Positions 55,653-64,000 of a DNA stretch of 64,000 nt are shown here, one piece after another. Under the pieces are notes generated by a model that was given only the letters and a program-made list of their open reading frames with translations, made no database searches and was not told where the DNA came from. The DNA is from Paraburkholderia gardini (GTDB lineage Bacteria; Pseudomonadota; Gammaproteobacteria; Burkholderiales; Burkholderiaceae), in the NCBI RefSeq assembly GCF_907164575.1, contig NZ_CAJQYY010000006.1, positions 62,001-126,000 of the forward strand, read 5' to 3'. Positions within the stretch are counted from its first letter, which is position 1, and each line of letters begins with the position of its first letter. Both the position numbers and the translations under genes were made by a program.

Positions 55653-56753
55653 TCAGCGGCCGGACTTGAACTCGGTCCACAATCGCGTCTGCAGACGCTG
55701 GATTTCCGGCGGCAGCGGCTTCAGCAGGAACAGCGTCTTGATGACGTCAGCCGGCGGGTACACGGCGGGATCGTTCGCGACGTCCTTGTCCACGTACTTG
55801 CGCGCCTCGAGGTTCGCGCTCGGATAGTAGACCTCGTTCGTAATCGCGGCGTGGACCTGCGGCGTCTCGATATAGTTGATCCATTCGAGCGCGGCTTCCT
55901 GGTTTTTCGCATCTTTGGGAATCACCATCACGTCGAACCAGACCGGTGCACCACCCTTCGGAATGTAATACTCGATCTTGTACGGCTTCTTCGCTTCGAC
56001 AGCGCGATGCTTCGCAATCACGACGTCGCCGGACCAGCCATACGCGAAGCACACGTCACCGCCCACCAGGTCGTTGATATAGCCCGACGAATTGAACTGC
56101 GTGATGTACGGACGGATCTTCTTCATCATCGCGAGCGCGGCGCGGTAGTCGTCCGGGTTCGTGCTCATCGGATCCTTGCCGATGTAATGCAGCGCGGCGG
56201 CGAACATCTGGTCGGGCGCGTCGAGCACCGAGACGCCGCACGCTTTCAGCTTCGAGATGTTCCCGGGCTTGAAGAGTACGTCCCAGCTGTCGAGCGGCAC
56301 GGACTTGCCGAGAATCTGCTGGGCCTTCGTGACGTTGTAGGCAAGGCCGGTCGTGCCGTATGCCCAGGGTACCGCGTACTTGTTGCCCGGATCGGCGCCG
56401 GCGACGAGCGCCATCAGTGCCGGGTCGAGATACTTGAGATTGGGGAGCTTCGATTTGTCGAGCGGCGCGAAGATGCCTGCGGCAATCTGCTTGCCCGCGT
56501 AGTTGCTGGTCGGCACGACGATGTCATAGCCCGAATTGCCCGTGAGGAGCTTGGCCTGAAGCGTGTCGTCGCTGTCGTAGTTGTCGTATCTGACCTTGAT
56601 GCCGGTCTGTTTCGTGAAATTCGGGATCGTATCCTTGGCAATGTAATCCGACCAGTTATACACATTCAACTGCGTATCCTTCGCCGCGGCCGCGACCCAC
56701 GGCGCCGCGCACAGCACAAGCGCCGCCAGCCGGCCCATTACCCGTTTATTCAT
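55653..56753 (-). CDS. potF: Putrescine-binding periplasmic protein
   Basis: 366 residues from the ATG at 56753 with GGAGA upstream. Signal peptide (MNKRVMGRLAALVLCAAPWVAAAA) then LNVYNWSDYIAKDTIPNF, the classic start of PotF/PotD. Later CFAYGWSGDV and YIPKGGAPVWFDVMVIPK are family stretches. It binds putrescine or spermidine and delivers it to PotGHI. First gene of the operon; the 564-base gap upstream holds a candidate operator. Confidence 0.93.
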   Translation of the reverse strand: MNKRVMGRLAALVLCAAPWVAAAAKDTQLNVYNWSDYIAKDTIPNFTKQTGIKVRYDNYDSDDTLQAKLLTGNSGYDIVVPTSNYAGKQIAAGIFAPLDKSKLPNLKYLDPALMALVAGADPGNKYAVPWAYGTTGLAYNVTKAQQILGKSVPLDSWDVLFKPGNISKLKACGVSVLDAPDQMFAAALHYIGKDPMSTNPDDYRAALAMMKKIRPYITQFNSSGYINDLVGGDVCFAYGWSGDVVIAKHRAVEAKKPYKIEYYIPKGGAPVWFDVMVIPKDAKNQEAALEWINYIETPQVHAAITNEVYYPSANLEARKYVDKDVANDPAVYPPADVIKTLFLLKPLPPEIQRLQTRLWTEFKSGR

Positions 56754-57317
56754 CCCGTTCTCCGATCCTGACCGGCTCTGTCCGGCCTTTGCCCCGCTCA
56801 CACCGCAACGCGTCGCGCGCGGCTCCCCTGAAAAACCCGAAAACTACCACTAAATACTGCACGCTCCAAAAAAAACGGCGCGCTGTCGTGCAAAGGGTAC
56901 AACCAGAAAACCACCCTGCAACCGGCCCCGCCTTCGTGGGGGCGATGCCAGCATTGCAAAATTGGGCGCAATTTTATCGGGTTATCGGCGCATGTCCACC
57001 CGAAAAAAACCCCATCGTCTATGTTTTGACGAAGGACGCTCATTTCGGAACATGACGGCCCGCGGCCTGGCGGCGAAGCACGCAAGGCGATTGACAGGAA
57101 AGGCGGAGCGCGCTGCCCACCGGCATAAGGCGACCATATTCGCTTCGCGCGAGTTGCCCGCCCCCGATACTGGCCGCCCTCGCCCGGGCCTGTGCGATGG
57201 GCCCCGGGCACGACGTTTGCGCCCTGCTTGCCCTTCGTGGGCGATTGATGCGTCGTTTGCCTGTCCTGTCGGTGGCAATGTGCGTGCGCACCCTGCGCTG
57301 ATTTTTTGATGATCGCG
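56754..57317. other. Divergent gap between potF and Nramp genes
   Basis: 564 bases with no convincing gene. Contains an 18-base operator-like palindrome (56958-56975), a GCCCGGG/CCCGGGC inverted repeat around 57182-57209 and A-rich stretches at 56865-56880. Promoters for both genes must be here; I cannot assign them. No yybP-ykoY manganese riboswitch is recognisable. Confidence 0.5.
56958..56975. promoter_or_regulatory. Operator-like palindrome between potF and Nramp genes
   Basis: AAAATTG GGCG CAATTTT: perfect 7-base arms with a 4-base spacer. It is 205 bases before the potF start and 343 bases before the Nramp start. It could be the site of a metal or polyamine regulator; no regulator is encoded nearby. 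Confidence 0.5.
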
Positions 57318-58643
57318 ATGAACCCAAACCTGTTCGCCATGCGTCACCACCGACGCCGCCCGCGCACCGCCGCCGGCGGCGGACCGCAACGCCCCGCGCC
57401 CGGACGGCCCGCGCACTGGTCCTCGTTCGTCGGTCCCGGCGCGCTGATCGCGGTCGGCTATATGGATCCCGGTAACTGGGCAACAGCGCTCGCGGGCGGC
57501 GCAAGCTTCGGCTACCGGTTGCTCAGCGTCGTGCTCATGTCGAGTCTGATGGCGATGTTGCTGCAATGGATTTCGTCGCGGCTTGGCGTCGTCACGGGAC
57601 GCGACCTCGCGCAGCTGTGCCGCGAGCGCTTCAGCAGGCGCACTGCGTACTTCCTGTGGCTCACGAGCGAGGTTGCCATCATTGCCTGCGACGTCGCGGA
57701 GGTCGTTGGCAGTGCGGTCGCGCTGCAATTGCTGCTCGGTGTATCGCTGACGGTCGGCGTGCTGCTCTCAGCGGTCGGCACGCTGGCGATACTCGCGCTC
57801 CAGCGACGCGGGCGACGCACGCTCGAAGCGAGCGTCGTCGGGCTGATCGTGTTCGTGGGATTGTGCTTCGTCATCGAACTGGCGCTCGCGCGGCCCGACT
57901 GGCATGCGGCCCTCGCCGGCGTCGCGCCAGGCGCCGACCTGCTGCGCAATGCGGGCATGGTGTGGCTCGCGGCCGGCATCCTCGGCGCGACGGTGATGCC
58001 GCACAACCTGTATCTGCACTCGGCGCTCGTCAGAAACCACGCACCCGACCACGACGACGCAGCTATCGCGAACGCGTTACGCGGCGTCAATTACGACACG
58101 TTCGGCTCGCTGTCGTTTGCGTTCGTCATCAACGCGGCGCTTCTGATCCTGGCAGCGGCTGTGTTTCACGCGAGCGGTCATCGCGACATCACCGATCTCG
58201 CCGATGCCCATCGTCTGATCGCGCCGATCGTCGGCACGCACTGGGCCGCCATCCTTTTCGCGGCGGCCCTGCTCGCCTGCGGCCTGAGCGCAACCGTGAC
58301 GGGCACGCTCGCCGGCCAGGCGGTCATGGAAGGTTTCCTTGCGCTGCGCCTGCCGCGCTGGCAACGCGCGCTCCTGACGCGCTCGCTGGCGATGGGTCCG
58401 GCGCTTCTTGCCGTCTCGATGTTCGGGCAGCACGGTTCCAACCAGTTGCTCGTTGCAAGCCAGGTTGTGCTCAGCCTGCAGTTGCCGCTCGCCGTCGTGC
58501 CGTTGATCCGTTTCGCGTCGTGCCGGTCGCTGATGGGCCACTGGCGCGTGCACGGCTTGCCGCTCGCGCTGGCGTGGCTGTCAGCGACAGCCATTCTGAC
58601 GCTCAACGGCGCGCTGCTATGGCAACTTGCGTCCACGCTCTGA
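57318..58643 (+). CDS. mntH: Nramp-family divalent metal transporter
   Basis: 441 residues from the ATG at 57318; a TTG/ATG pair 9-12 bases earlier is an alternative, and none has a good ribosome site. The Nramp hallmarks DPGNW (50-54) in TM1 and MPHNLYLHSA in TM6 are present. About eleven membrane segments. Imports Mn2+ (or Fe2+) with protons. The basic N-terminal 30 residues are cytoplasmic. No MntR or Mur gene is adjacent. Confidence 0.92.
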   Translation: MNPNLFAMRHHRRRPRTAAGGGPQRPAPGRPAHWSSFVGPGALIAVGYMDPGNWATALAGGASFGYRLLSVVLMSSLMAMLLQWISSRLGVVTGRDLAQLCRERFSRRTAYFLWLTSEVAIIACDVAEVVGSAVALQLLLGVSLTVGVLLSAVGTLAILALQRRGRRTLEASVVGLIVFVGLCFVIELALARPDWHAALAGVAPGADLLRNAGMVWLAAGILGATVMPHNLYLHSALVRNHAPDHDDAAIANALRGVNYDTFGSLSFAFVINAALLILAAAVFHASGHRDITDLADAHRLIAPIVGTHWAAILFAAALLACGLSATVTGTLAGQAVMEGFLALRLPRWQRALLTRSLAMGPALLAVSMFGQHGSNQLLVASQVVLSLQLPLAVVPLIRFASCRSLMGHWRVHGLPLALAWLSATAILTLNGALLWQLASTL

Positions 58644-58838
58644 GGTGATCCGCGGCACAGTGAAATGCCGTGCGGCGCCCGTCGCCTGCCTTACGGTTTA
58701 TCAAGCTGTCTTTTACAATGTGGATGCACTTTGCCTGGTGCGCCTGAAAACCGGCGCGGTGTGACTGTGTCGTGTGTCTGTGTCTCGTGGCCCCGTATCC
58801 AAGCTCCTTATCCCGGCCTTTTATCTGGACGACCGCCC

Positions 58839-60206
58839 ATGCGCTTCGATGCCTCGCCTGTCTGTCACGCTTCTCCCCGCCATACCGCTTTTGCCGATGA
58901 TCCGCAGCCGCTGCCCCGTTTCTGTCTGCTTCTGTTGCTATCACGTGCCGCCCTTCGGCTGCGGGCGTCGCGTACGGGGTGGCTGGCCCTCCTTGCCGTC
59001 GCGGGTCAGGCACACGCGGCCGTCGCGATGCTGCAGCCACCGCGCGAGGCCGCGGTGCGCGATCCGCTGCAGATCACACTCCTCTATTCCGACGACGACA
59101 CCACGCCGCTCACTGTCACGGTGCCATCGACTCTCCGCGTCACGCTGACGAATGGCGACCTCGCACCGCAGCCGGTCGATCTCGTGCGCGATCCCGGCGT
59201 ACAGGACACGTTGAAGCTGCAGCCCGGCCAGTATCGCAAGGTGACGTTTTCGGCGCCGTGGCCGAAATCGGCACGCGGCGTGATGCGGATCGATCCGGTC
59301 GGGTTCGACGCTTCGCCGGCGCTTGTCGCCATCAACCGCGGTGCGGATCAGGAGACGATCGCCACGGCCGAACGCAGCGAAGCGCAGGCGACGACACCCG
59401 CCCAGGTCGCGGCGGCATCTTCGGCCGTCAACAACCCGGAAGACGCGATCGACGCGCCGCTCGATTCGCTTGCCACGACAGGCCGCAGCGCGCTCGCGAG
59501 GCTCTCGTATTTCGAGCCGATGTATATCGGTTTCGGCAAGAACGGCGATGCGTCGGCGCGCTTCCAGCTGAGTTTCAAGTACCGCATCATGATGCCCGAC
59601 GACCTGCGCTCGAAGGCCTTTCTCGACAACCTGTATTTCGCCTACACGCAGACCGTGCTGTGGGACCTGAGCGCCGATTCGCGGCCATTCCGCGATTCGA
59701 GCTACATGCCGCAGCTGTTCTACTACGTCGCCGACACGGGCTGGCGCAGTTCGTGGTTCACGCGCATGGGATTCTCGGGCGGTATCGGACACGAATCGAA
59801 CGGCAAGAGCGGCGACGATTCGCGCGCGATCAACATCGCGTTCGTGCGCCCGACGTGGGAATTCGGCAACCTGGACGGCAACCACCTGACGGTATCGCCG
59901 AAAATCTACTACTACCTCAGCAAGAGCGGCAACGAAGATATCGCCGACTATCGCGGCTACGTCGATCTGCTCGTGAAGTACGGCAGTCCCGACGGCTGGC
60001 AACTCGCCACCACGCTGCGCAAGGGCACGAAGCACTGGTACGGCAGTATCGATTCGCAGCTGACTTACCCGCTGTCGAAACTGTTCGGCAGCGCGTGGGG
60101 CGGTTACGTGTGGGTGGGCTACTTCAACGGCTACGGCGAAGACATTCTCGATTACAACAATCGCCAGCACTGGGTCGCGCGCATCGGCTACAGCATCGCG
60201 CGATGA
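58839..60206 (+). CDS. pldA: Outer-membrane phospholipase A
   Basis: 455 residues from the ATG at 58839, but the signal peptide (RASRTGWLALLAVAGQAHA/A) starts only near residue 40, so a later start, for example the TTG at 58935, is likely. The barrel domain has the OMPLA catalytic motif HESNG (His318, Ser320). An extra beta-rich domain (about residues 62-190) precedes the barrel, making the protein much longer than the 289-residue E. coli enzyme. It hydrolyses phospholipids that reach the outer leaflet. Confidence 0.9.
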   Translation: MRFDASPVCHASPRHTAFADDPQPLPRFCLLLLLSRAALRLRASRTGWLALLAVAGQAHAAVAMLQPPREAAVRDPLQITLLYSDDDTTPLTVTVPSTLRVTLTNGDLAPQPVDLVRDPGVQDTLKLQPGQYRKVTFSAPWPKSARGVMRIDPVGFDASPALVAINRGADQETIATAERSEAQATTPAQVAAASSAVNNPEDAIDAPLDSLATTGRSALARLSYFEPMYIGFGKNGDASARFQLSFKYRIMMPDDLRSKAFLDNLYFAYTQTVLWDLSADSRPFRDSSYMPQLFYYVADTGWRSSWFTRMGFSGGIGHESNGKSGDDSRAINIAFVRPTWEFGNLDGNHLTVSPKIYYYLSKSGNEDIADYRGYVDLLVKYGSPDGWQLATTLRKGTKHWYGSIDSQLTYPLSKLFGSAWGGYVWVGYFNGYGEDILDYNNRQHWVARIGYSIAR

Positions 60207-60383
60207 AAGGCACATTCGCATGCGCACGGCGAGGTTGACGTTCGCATGCGGGTGACGCGGTCATGACTGCCATCGCATCCGGCCAGGTCGATCGACCTGG
60301 CGCGTCACCCGGATCGGGAATCCGGCGGATCGGTTAACATGTCGAACGGTTTCCGTTCACCCTTCCTTCGCCCGGGCGTTTTC

Positions 60384-60587
60384 ATGGCTTCAAATCTTCA
60401 CGATCTTCCCGACAGCCCCTGCATCGGTGTCTGCTCGACGCTTTTCGATGAAGTCTGCAAGGGCTGCGGTCGCACCGCCGGCGAAGTGTCGAACTGGGTG
60501 TTCCTGAGCGACGACGAAAAGCTCGCGATCTGGGAGCGCATCAAACGCGAAGGCACCGCGATGCGATTCCAGAACGATCACCTCTGA
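60384..60587 (+). CDS. DUF1289 zinc-ribbon-like protein
   Basis: 67 residues from the ATG at 60384. Cysteines 13, 17, 25 and 28 in SPCIGVC and CKGCGRT form the DUF1289 metal-site pattern, followed by WVFLSDDEKLAIWERI. Short, cytoplasmic, likely zinc-binding; function unknown. An earlier ATG at 60339 adds 15 residues and is less likely. Confidence 0.88.
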   Translation: MASNLHDLPDSPCIGVCSTLFDEVCKGCGRTAGEVSNWVFLSDDEKLAIWERIKREGTAMRFQNDHL

Positions 60588-60665
60588 GCAGCCACGTCCG
60601 CGCGCGGACGTCAGCAGCGCAACCTGACACGCGGCACCAGGTGCGCCCGGGAACGAAAGCAAACG

Positions 60666-61322
60666 CTAGAACTTCATCCCGACGCCGATGCCGACCACCA
60701 GCGGATCGATATGCAGCGTGCCGAGCGAGGCACCGCCAAGCGACGCATCAGTGTGCATCCAGATCTTCTTGATGTCCGCGTTGACGAAGAGATTTTTCGC
60801 CACCTGCACGTCGACGCCTGCCTGTAACGCCGGTCCGAAACTGTGATTGCTGATTGAGACCGGCTGGCCGCCTGCACTCAGGCCATTGTTGTAGAACAAC
60901 GTGTAGTTGAGGCCGGCACCGACATAAGGCCGCACCGTCCCCTGATGGTTGAAGTGATATTGCAGCAGCAACGTGGGCGGCAACACGTTCACACCACCCA
61001 GACCGCCCAGATTCGATGTCAACTGATGCCGTGACGTACCCAGGATCAGCTCAACGCCGATGTTGTCGCGGATCATGTACGTGAAGTCGAGTTCCGGCAC
61101 CGTGGCGTTGTTGACGTCGACATTGAGCGCCGACAACGTATTGCTCGTGCTGACTTGCGGCAAGATGCTGATGGCGCGCAGACGCACGAGTACATCACCT
61201 GCGTGAATCCCGCCCATGGCTGCCGCCTGAACAGCTTCCTCTGCCGCAGCAGCCTGGCTTGCCGGCATGCACATGCTCAGCGCGCATACCGCCGCGCCTA
61301 CCCCGTTGGTCCATCTGTTCAT
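60666..61322 (-). CDS. ompW: OmpW-family outer-membrane protein
   Basis: 218 residues. Signal peptide MNRWTNGVGAAVCALSMCMPASQA, then an eight-stranded barrel pattern and ending GVGMKF with the terminal Phe expected for BAM recognition. Family members form small hydrophobic channels. Converges with the DUF1289 gene. Confidence 0.9.
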   Translation of the reverse strand: MNRWTNGVGAAVCALSMCMPASQAAAAEEAVQAAAMGGIHAGDVLVRLRAISILPQVSTSNTLSALNVDVNNATVPELDFTYMIRDNIGVELILGTSRHQLTSNLGGLGGVNVLPPTLLLQYHFNHQGTVRPYVGAGLNYTLFYNNGLSAGGQPVSISNHSFGPALQAGVDVQVAKNLFVNADIKKIWMHTDASLGGASLGTLHIDPLVVGIGVGMKF

Positions 61323-61391
61323 CTTTCTTTCCTCGTTGTCGTAAAGCCCCTACATTTTCCAGGGACTTACGACCGGTCGTGTTGACCGGTA

Positions 61392-62582
61392 TCAACGAAG
61401 CGAAAACGCACCGTGACGTGCAACCGCCGGTCGCGCTGTGCCTGTCAGCAGCAGCTCAAGCAGATCGCGCACGCTGCGGATCGCGTGGCCGAACGGCAGC
61501 GCTTCACGACCGCGAAAGAACAGGCCGTTCGCGACATCGCCGCGCAGCGCGGCCGCGAGGCGCGTGTCGATGCAGAAGTGACCGAACTTCTCGATGCCGT
61601 CACGCAATCCGCATGCACTCAGACACTCAAGCGCTGTCGGACACGCCTGCCTGAGCGCGCCGATTTTTGTACGGATACGTTCCTCGTGACGCAGATAGCG
61701 TGTGAGCCATGGCGTGCGGACGGCACGCGCCGGCAGCCCCGTCACGCTGACGAATTCAACGATGTCCTCGGGCGTCGCCTCGGCCAGTACGCGCTTGAAA
61801 TCCGGATGCGCATCGCCCTCCTCGGTGACGGCGAACGGCGTACCGAGCTGCACGCCGCTCGCACCCGCTGCAAGGCACATGCGCACCGCGTCGTGACTGT
61901 TGATGCCGCCCGCGACGATCAACGGCACGTCGTTACGACCTAAGCCTAGCGACGCGAACACCGCCTGCATCTCGTCGAGCACGCGCGCGAATTCGAAGCG
62001 GCCGTCGTGCATTTCAGTGAGGTTCGTCACGCCAAGGTGGCCGCCCGCGTGCGCGGGATGCTCGATCACGATAGCGTCCGGCAGGCGCCCCTTCTTCATC
62101 CACTTCTTCAGTACAAGCGTCGCGCCGCGGCTATCCGACAGGATGGGAATGAGTGCGACATCGAACGCATGCGTCATGTCAGGCAGGTCGAGCGGCAGGC
62201 CCGCGCCCATGACGATCGCGTCGGCGCCGTTTTCGCAGGCAACCCGCACGTAATCGGCATGTGCGCTGACGGCTTTCATCACGTTGACGGCGATCATGCC
62301 GCGTCCTTCCGAGAGCACACGCGCAGCCCTGATTTCGCGGGCGAGCGCCGTGAGGTTCGCGCGTTCGAGCGTCTCGCGATCAGGATGCGTGCGACATGTC
62401 TCGACGAGATCCGCGTGGTGATGCCGCAGGTCGATGCTGGCGATCGTGCCCATCGCGCCTTCGCGGGCGACACTGCCGGCAAGCCGGTGCGCCGATATGC
62501 CGACGCCCATCCCACCCTGCACGACCGGCAACAGCGAGCGGCCACGAATCACGAGTGGGGGAAAAGAATGCGCTGGAAACAT
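61392..62582 (-). CDS. Nitronate monooxygenase/FabK-like flavoprotein
   Basis: 396 residues from the ATG at 62582. The FMN-binding N-terminal motif VVQGGMGVG is at 20-28, and the catalytic-His region EHPAHAGGHLG follows mid-protein, then LIVAGGI and SGVQLGTPF, all typical for nitronate monooxygenases and FabK-type enoyl reductases. Its C-terminal part includes a Cys pattern (CPTALECLSACGL) less usual in short NMO; substrate unclear. Weak ribosome site; an earlier ATG at 62654 is possible. Confidence 0.85.
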   Translation of the reverse strand: MFPAHSFPPLVIRGRSLLPVVQGGMGVGISAHRLAGSVAREGAMGTIASIDLRHHHADLVETCRTHPDRETLERANLTALAREIRAARVLSEGRGMIAVNVMKAVSAHADYVRVACENGADAIVMGAGLPLDLPDMTHAFDVALIPILSDSRGATLVLKKWMKKGRLPDAIVIEHPAHAGGHLGVTNLTEMHDGRFEFARVLDEMQAVFASLGLGRNDVPLIVAGGINSHDAVRMCLAAGASGVQLGTPFAVTEEGDAHPDFKRVLAEATPEDIVEFVSVTGLPARAVRTPWLTRYLRHEERIRTKIGALRQACPTALECLSACGLRDGIEKFGHFCIDTRLAAALRGDVANGLFFRGREALPFGHAIRSVRDLLELLLTGTARPAVARHGAFSLR

Positions 62583-62772
62583 GAGAGGCCCGCTTCGTCG
62601 ACATGAAACGTCCATGGTCGCGAATGGGCCAGACCTCGCATTGCGTGAGGTCAAACAAAAGGCGCGTGGACCGGTATCGGCACACCGCTTCCTGATTCAG
62701 ATCAGCGGCGATGCAAATAGCTTCGCCTGTATTGCGCCCAACGCTGCATCACCGTGGCCGCGTCGCGCGATG

Positions 62773-62801
62773 AAAAAACCCGCTTCGAGTGAGGAAGCGG
62801 G
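62773..62801 (-). terminator. Rho-independent terminator of the ABC-F gene
   Basis: Stem CCCGCTTC / GAAGCGGG (62779-62786 and 62794-62801) with a 7-base loop; on the minus strand it is followed by TTTTTT. Confidence 0.92.
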
Positions 62802-62830
62802 CTCTTGTACCTCGGACCTGCATTGAAACG

Positions 62831-64000
62831 TTACTGCACGCCCTGGCTCAGCAGGAAGTCTTCGTAATTGCCGCCGAAGTCGTTCAGCGTGCCGTCCGTG
62901 CGCACTTCGACGATGCGGTTCGCCAGACCGCTCACGAACTCACGGTCGTGCGAGACGAAAATCAGCGTGCCTTCGTACTTCTCCAGCGCGATCTGCAGCG
63001 ATTCGATCGATTCCATGTCCATGTGGTTCGTCGGCTCGTCCATCAGCAGCACGTTGTGGCGGCCGAGCATCAGCTTGCCCCAGATCATGCGGCCTTTCTC
63101 GCCGCCCGAAAGCACCTTCACCGACTTGCGGATATCGTCCGCGTTGAAAAGCAGCCGGCCCAGCGTGCCGCGCACCGACTGCTCGTCGTCACCTTCCTGA
63201 CGATAGTTGTCGATCCAGTCCATCAGCGTGATGTCGTCCGGAAACTCTTCGTACGTGTCCTGCGGCATGTAACCGATGTTCGCGTTTTCCGCCCACTTCA
63301 CCGTGCCGTGATCGAGTTTGATATTGCCGCGCAGCGAACGCAGCAGCGTGGTCTTGCCCGCGCCGTTCTCGCCGATGATCGCAATACGCTCGCCCGGCTG
63401 CACGCTCAGGTTGAAGTTCTGGAAGATCGTACGGTCGTACTTCTTCGTAATCGTGTCCGCCACCACCGCGATGTTGTGCAGCTTCTTTTCGTACTCGAAG
63501 CGAATGAACGGATTCTGCCGCGACGACGGCTTGAATTCCTCGATCTTGATCTTCTCGATCTGCTTCGCGCGGCTCGTGGCCTGACGCGCCTTCGACTTGT
63601 TCGCCGAGAAGCGGCGCACGAAGTCCTGCAGATCGGCGACACGTTCCTTCGCCTTCGCGTTGGCGGTCTGCTGACGCTCGCGTGCCTGCGTGCTGGCGAG
63701 CATGTAGTCGTCGTAGTTGCCCGGATAGACCTTCAGCGTGCCGTAATCCATGTCGGCCATGTGCGTGCAGACCTGGTTCAGGAAATGTCGATCGTGCGAG
63801 ATGATGATCATCGTCGAGTTGTACTGGTTGAGCACGTCTTCCAGCCAGCGGATCGAGTTGATATCCAGGTTGTTGGTCGGTTCGTCCAGCAGCAGCACGT
63901 CCGGCTTCGAGAACAGTGCCTGCGCGAGCAGCACGCGCAGCTTCCAGCCCGGCGCCACGTTGCTCATCGGGCCGTTGTGGTCGGCGATCGCGATGCCGAT
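62831..64000 (-). CDS. ABC-F ATPase (YbiT-like), 5' part outside the window
   Basis: 389 residues up to the window edge; the frame is open through base 64000, so the N terminus with the first Walker A is missing. The first domain's signature ([14 protein letters not shown]) and Walker [13 protein letters not shown] are at the start; then a linker ([19 protein letters not shown]) and the second domain with [23 protein letters not shown] and [15 protein letters not shown] proteins act on ribosomes. The linker and motif spacing fit YbiT better than EttA or Uup. Confidence 0.9.
   Translation of the reverse strand: MGIAIADHNGPMSNVAPGWKLRVLLAQALFSKPDVLLLDEPTNNLDINSIRWLEDVLNQYNSTMIIISHDRHFLNQVCTHMADMDYGTLKVYPGNYDDYMLASTQARERQQTANAKAKERVADLQDFVRRFSANKSKARQATSRAKQIEKIKIEEFKPSSRQNPFIRFEYEKKLHNIAVVADTITKKYDRTIFQNFNLSVQPGERIAIIGENGAGKTTLLRSLRGNIKLDHGTVKWAENANIGYMPQDTYEEFPDDITLMDWIDNYRQEGDDEQSVRGTLGRLLFNADDIRKSVKVLSGGEKGRMIWGKLMLGRHNVLLMDEPTNHMDMESIESLQIALEKYEGTLIFVSHDREFVSGLANRIVEVRTDGTLNDFGGNYEDFLLSQGVQ

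Noticed and set aside
56754..57317. yybP-ykoY manganese riboswitch upstream of the Nramp gene
   Set aside because: I looked for the conserved GGGGAGUAG/CAUACUC-type core and did not find it.
1..64000. CRISPR arrays, insertion sequences, tRNA or rRNA genes
   Set aside because: No repeat-spacer pattern, no transposase or terminal repeats of IS size, and no RNA gene recognised by eye.

Overview
The window looks like a chromosomal segment of a high-GC betaproteobacterium of the Burkholderiaceae, most likely Paraburkholderia or a close relative. This rests on high G+C, the ribose and 2-ketogluconate operon layouts, and the mix of RND efflux, ABC transport and regulatory families. I see no insertion sequence, phage gene, CRISPR array, rRNA or tRNA. 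Most of the window is metabolic and envelope core/accessory DNA with intact genes; the one clearly damaged locus is an autotransporter at 17.4-20.0 kb.

Layout. 0-5.4 kb: a PrkA-type protein kinase, a 2-keto-4-pentenoate hydratase family enzyme and a membrane chemoreceptor with a CheR-type C-terminal tether (all minus strand). 5.6-11.8 kb: a complete ribose operon rbsB-rbsA-rbsC-rbsR-rbsK (minus) with a LacI-type operator and a promoter in front of rbsB. 12.1-17.3 kb: LysE exporter, CorA, a lipoprotein, a cydX-like micro-ORF coupled to a P-loop kinase, then a saccharopine-dehydrogenase-like enzyme with an Lrp/AsnC regulator. 17.4-20.5 kb: an autotransporter broken by one-base length changes in three G tracts and with no signal peptide, next to an AT-rich gap. 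20.5-23.0 kb: a Spy/CpxP-like protein, a PGDYG protein, and a two-gene unit with a YhfC-like membrane protease. 23.0-28.4 kb: the 2-ketogluconate operon kguE-kguK-kguT-kguD-ptxS with two PtxS-type palindromes. 28.4-36 kb: LysR/YeiH pair, glutathione S-transferase, ClC channel with CBS domains, a C45-like hydrolase and two small proteins. 35.8-42.5 kb: TetR regulator divergent from a three-gene RND efflux system. 42.6-46.2 kb: a lipid A acyltransferase and PBP1A. 46.7-49.9 kb: a ribbon-helix-helix-like protein preceded by a 17-bp perfect inverted repeat, then a PspA-family protein and a TPR/membrane/glycine-rich protein. 50.0-52.6 kb: a methyltransferase and a soluble chemoreceptor whose probable sensor domain is at the C terminus. 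52.6-56.8 kb: putrescine-type ABC operon potF-potG-potH-potI. 57.3-64 kb: Nramp transporter, outer-membrane phospholipase A, DUF1289 protein, OmpW, a nitronate-monooxygenase-like enzyme and the 3' part of an ABC-F ATPase cut by the window end.

How they work together: two sugar operons (ribose; 2-ketogluconate) each carry their own LacI-family repressor and a matching 14-bp palindrome upstream of the first gene. Uptake and export functions are frequent (polyamine, Mn/Fe, Mg, chloride, amino acid, sulfite/sulfate-type, drug). Envelope maintenance genes (PBP1A, lipid A acyltransferase, PspA, Spy-like, OmpW, PldA) are dispersed. The least explained pieces are the off-by-one G tracts of the autotransporter, the RHH gene with its large palindrome, the cydX-kinase overlap, and the YhfC-like two-gene unit.
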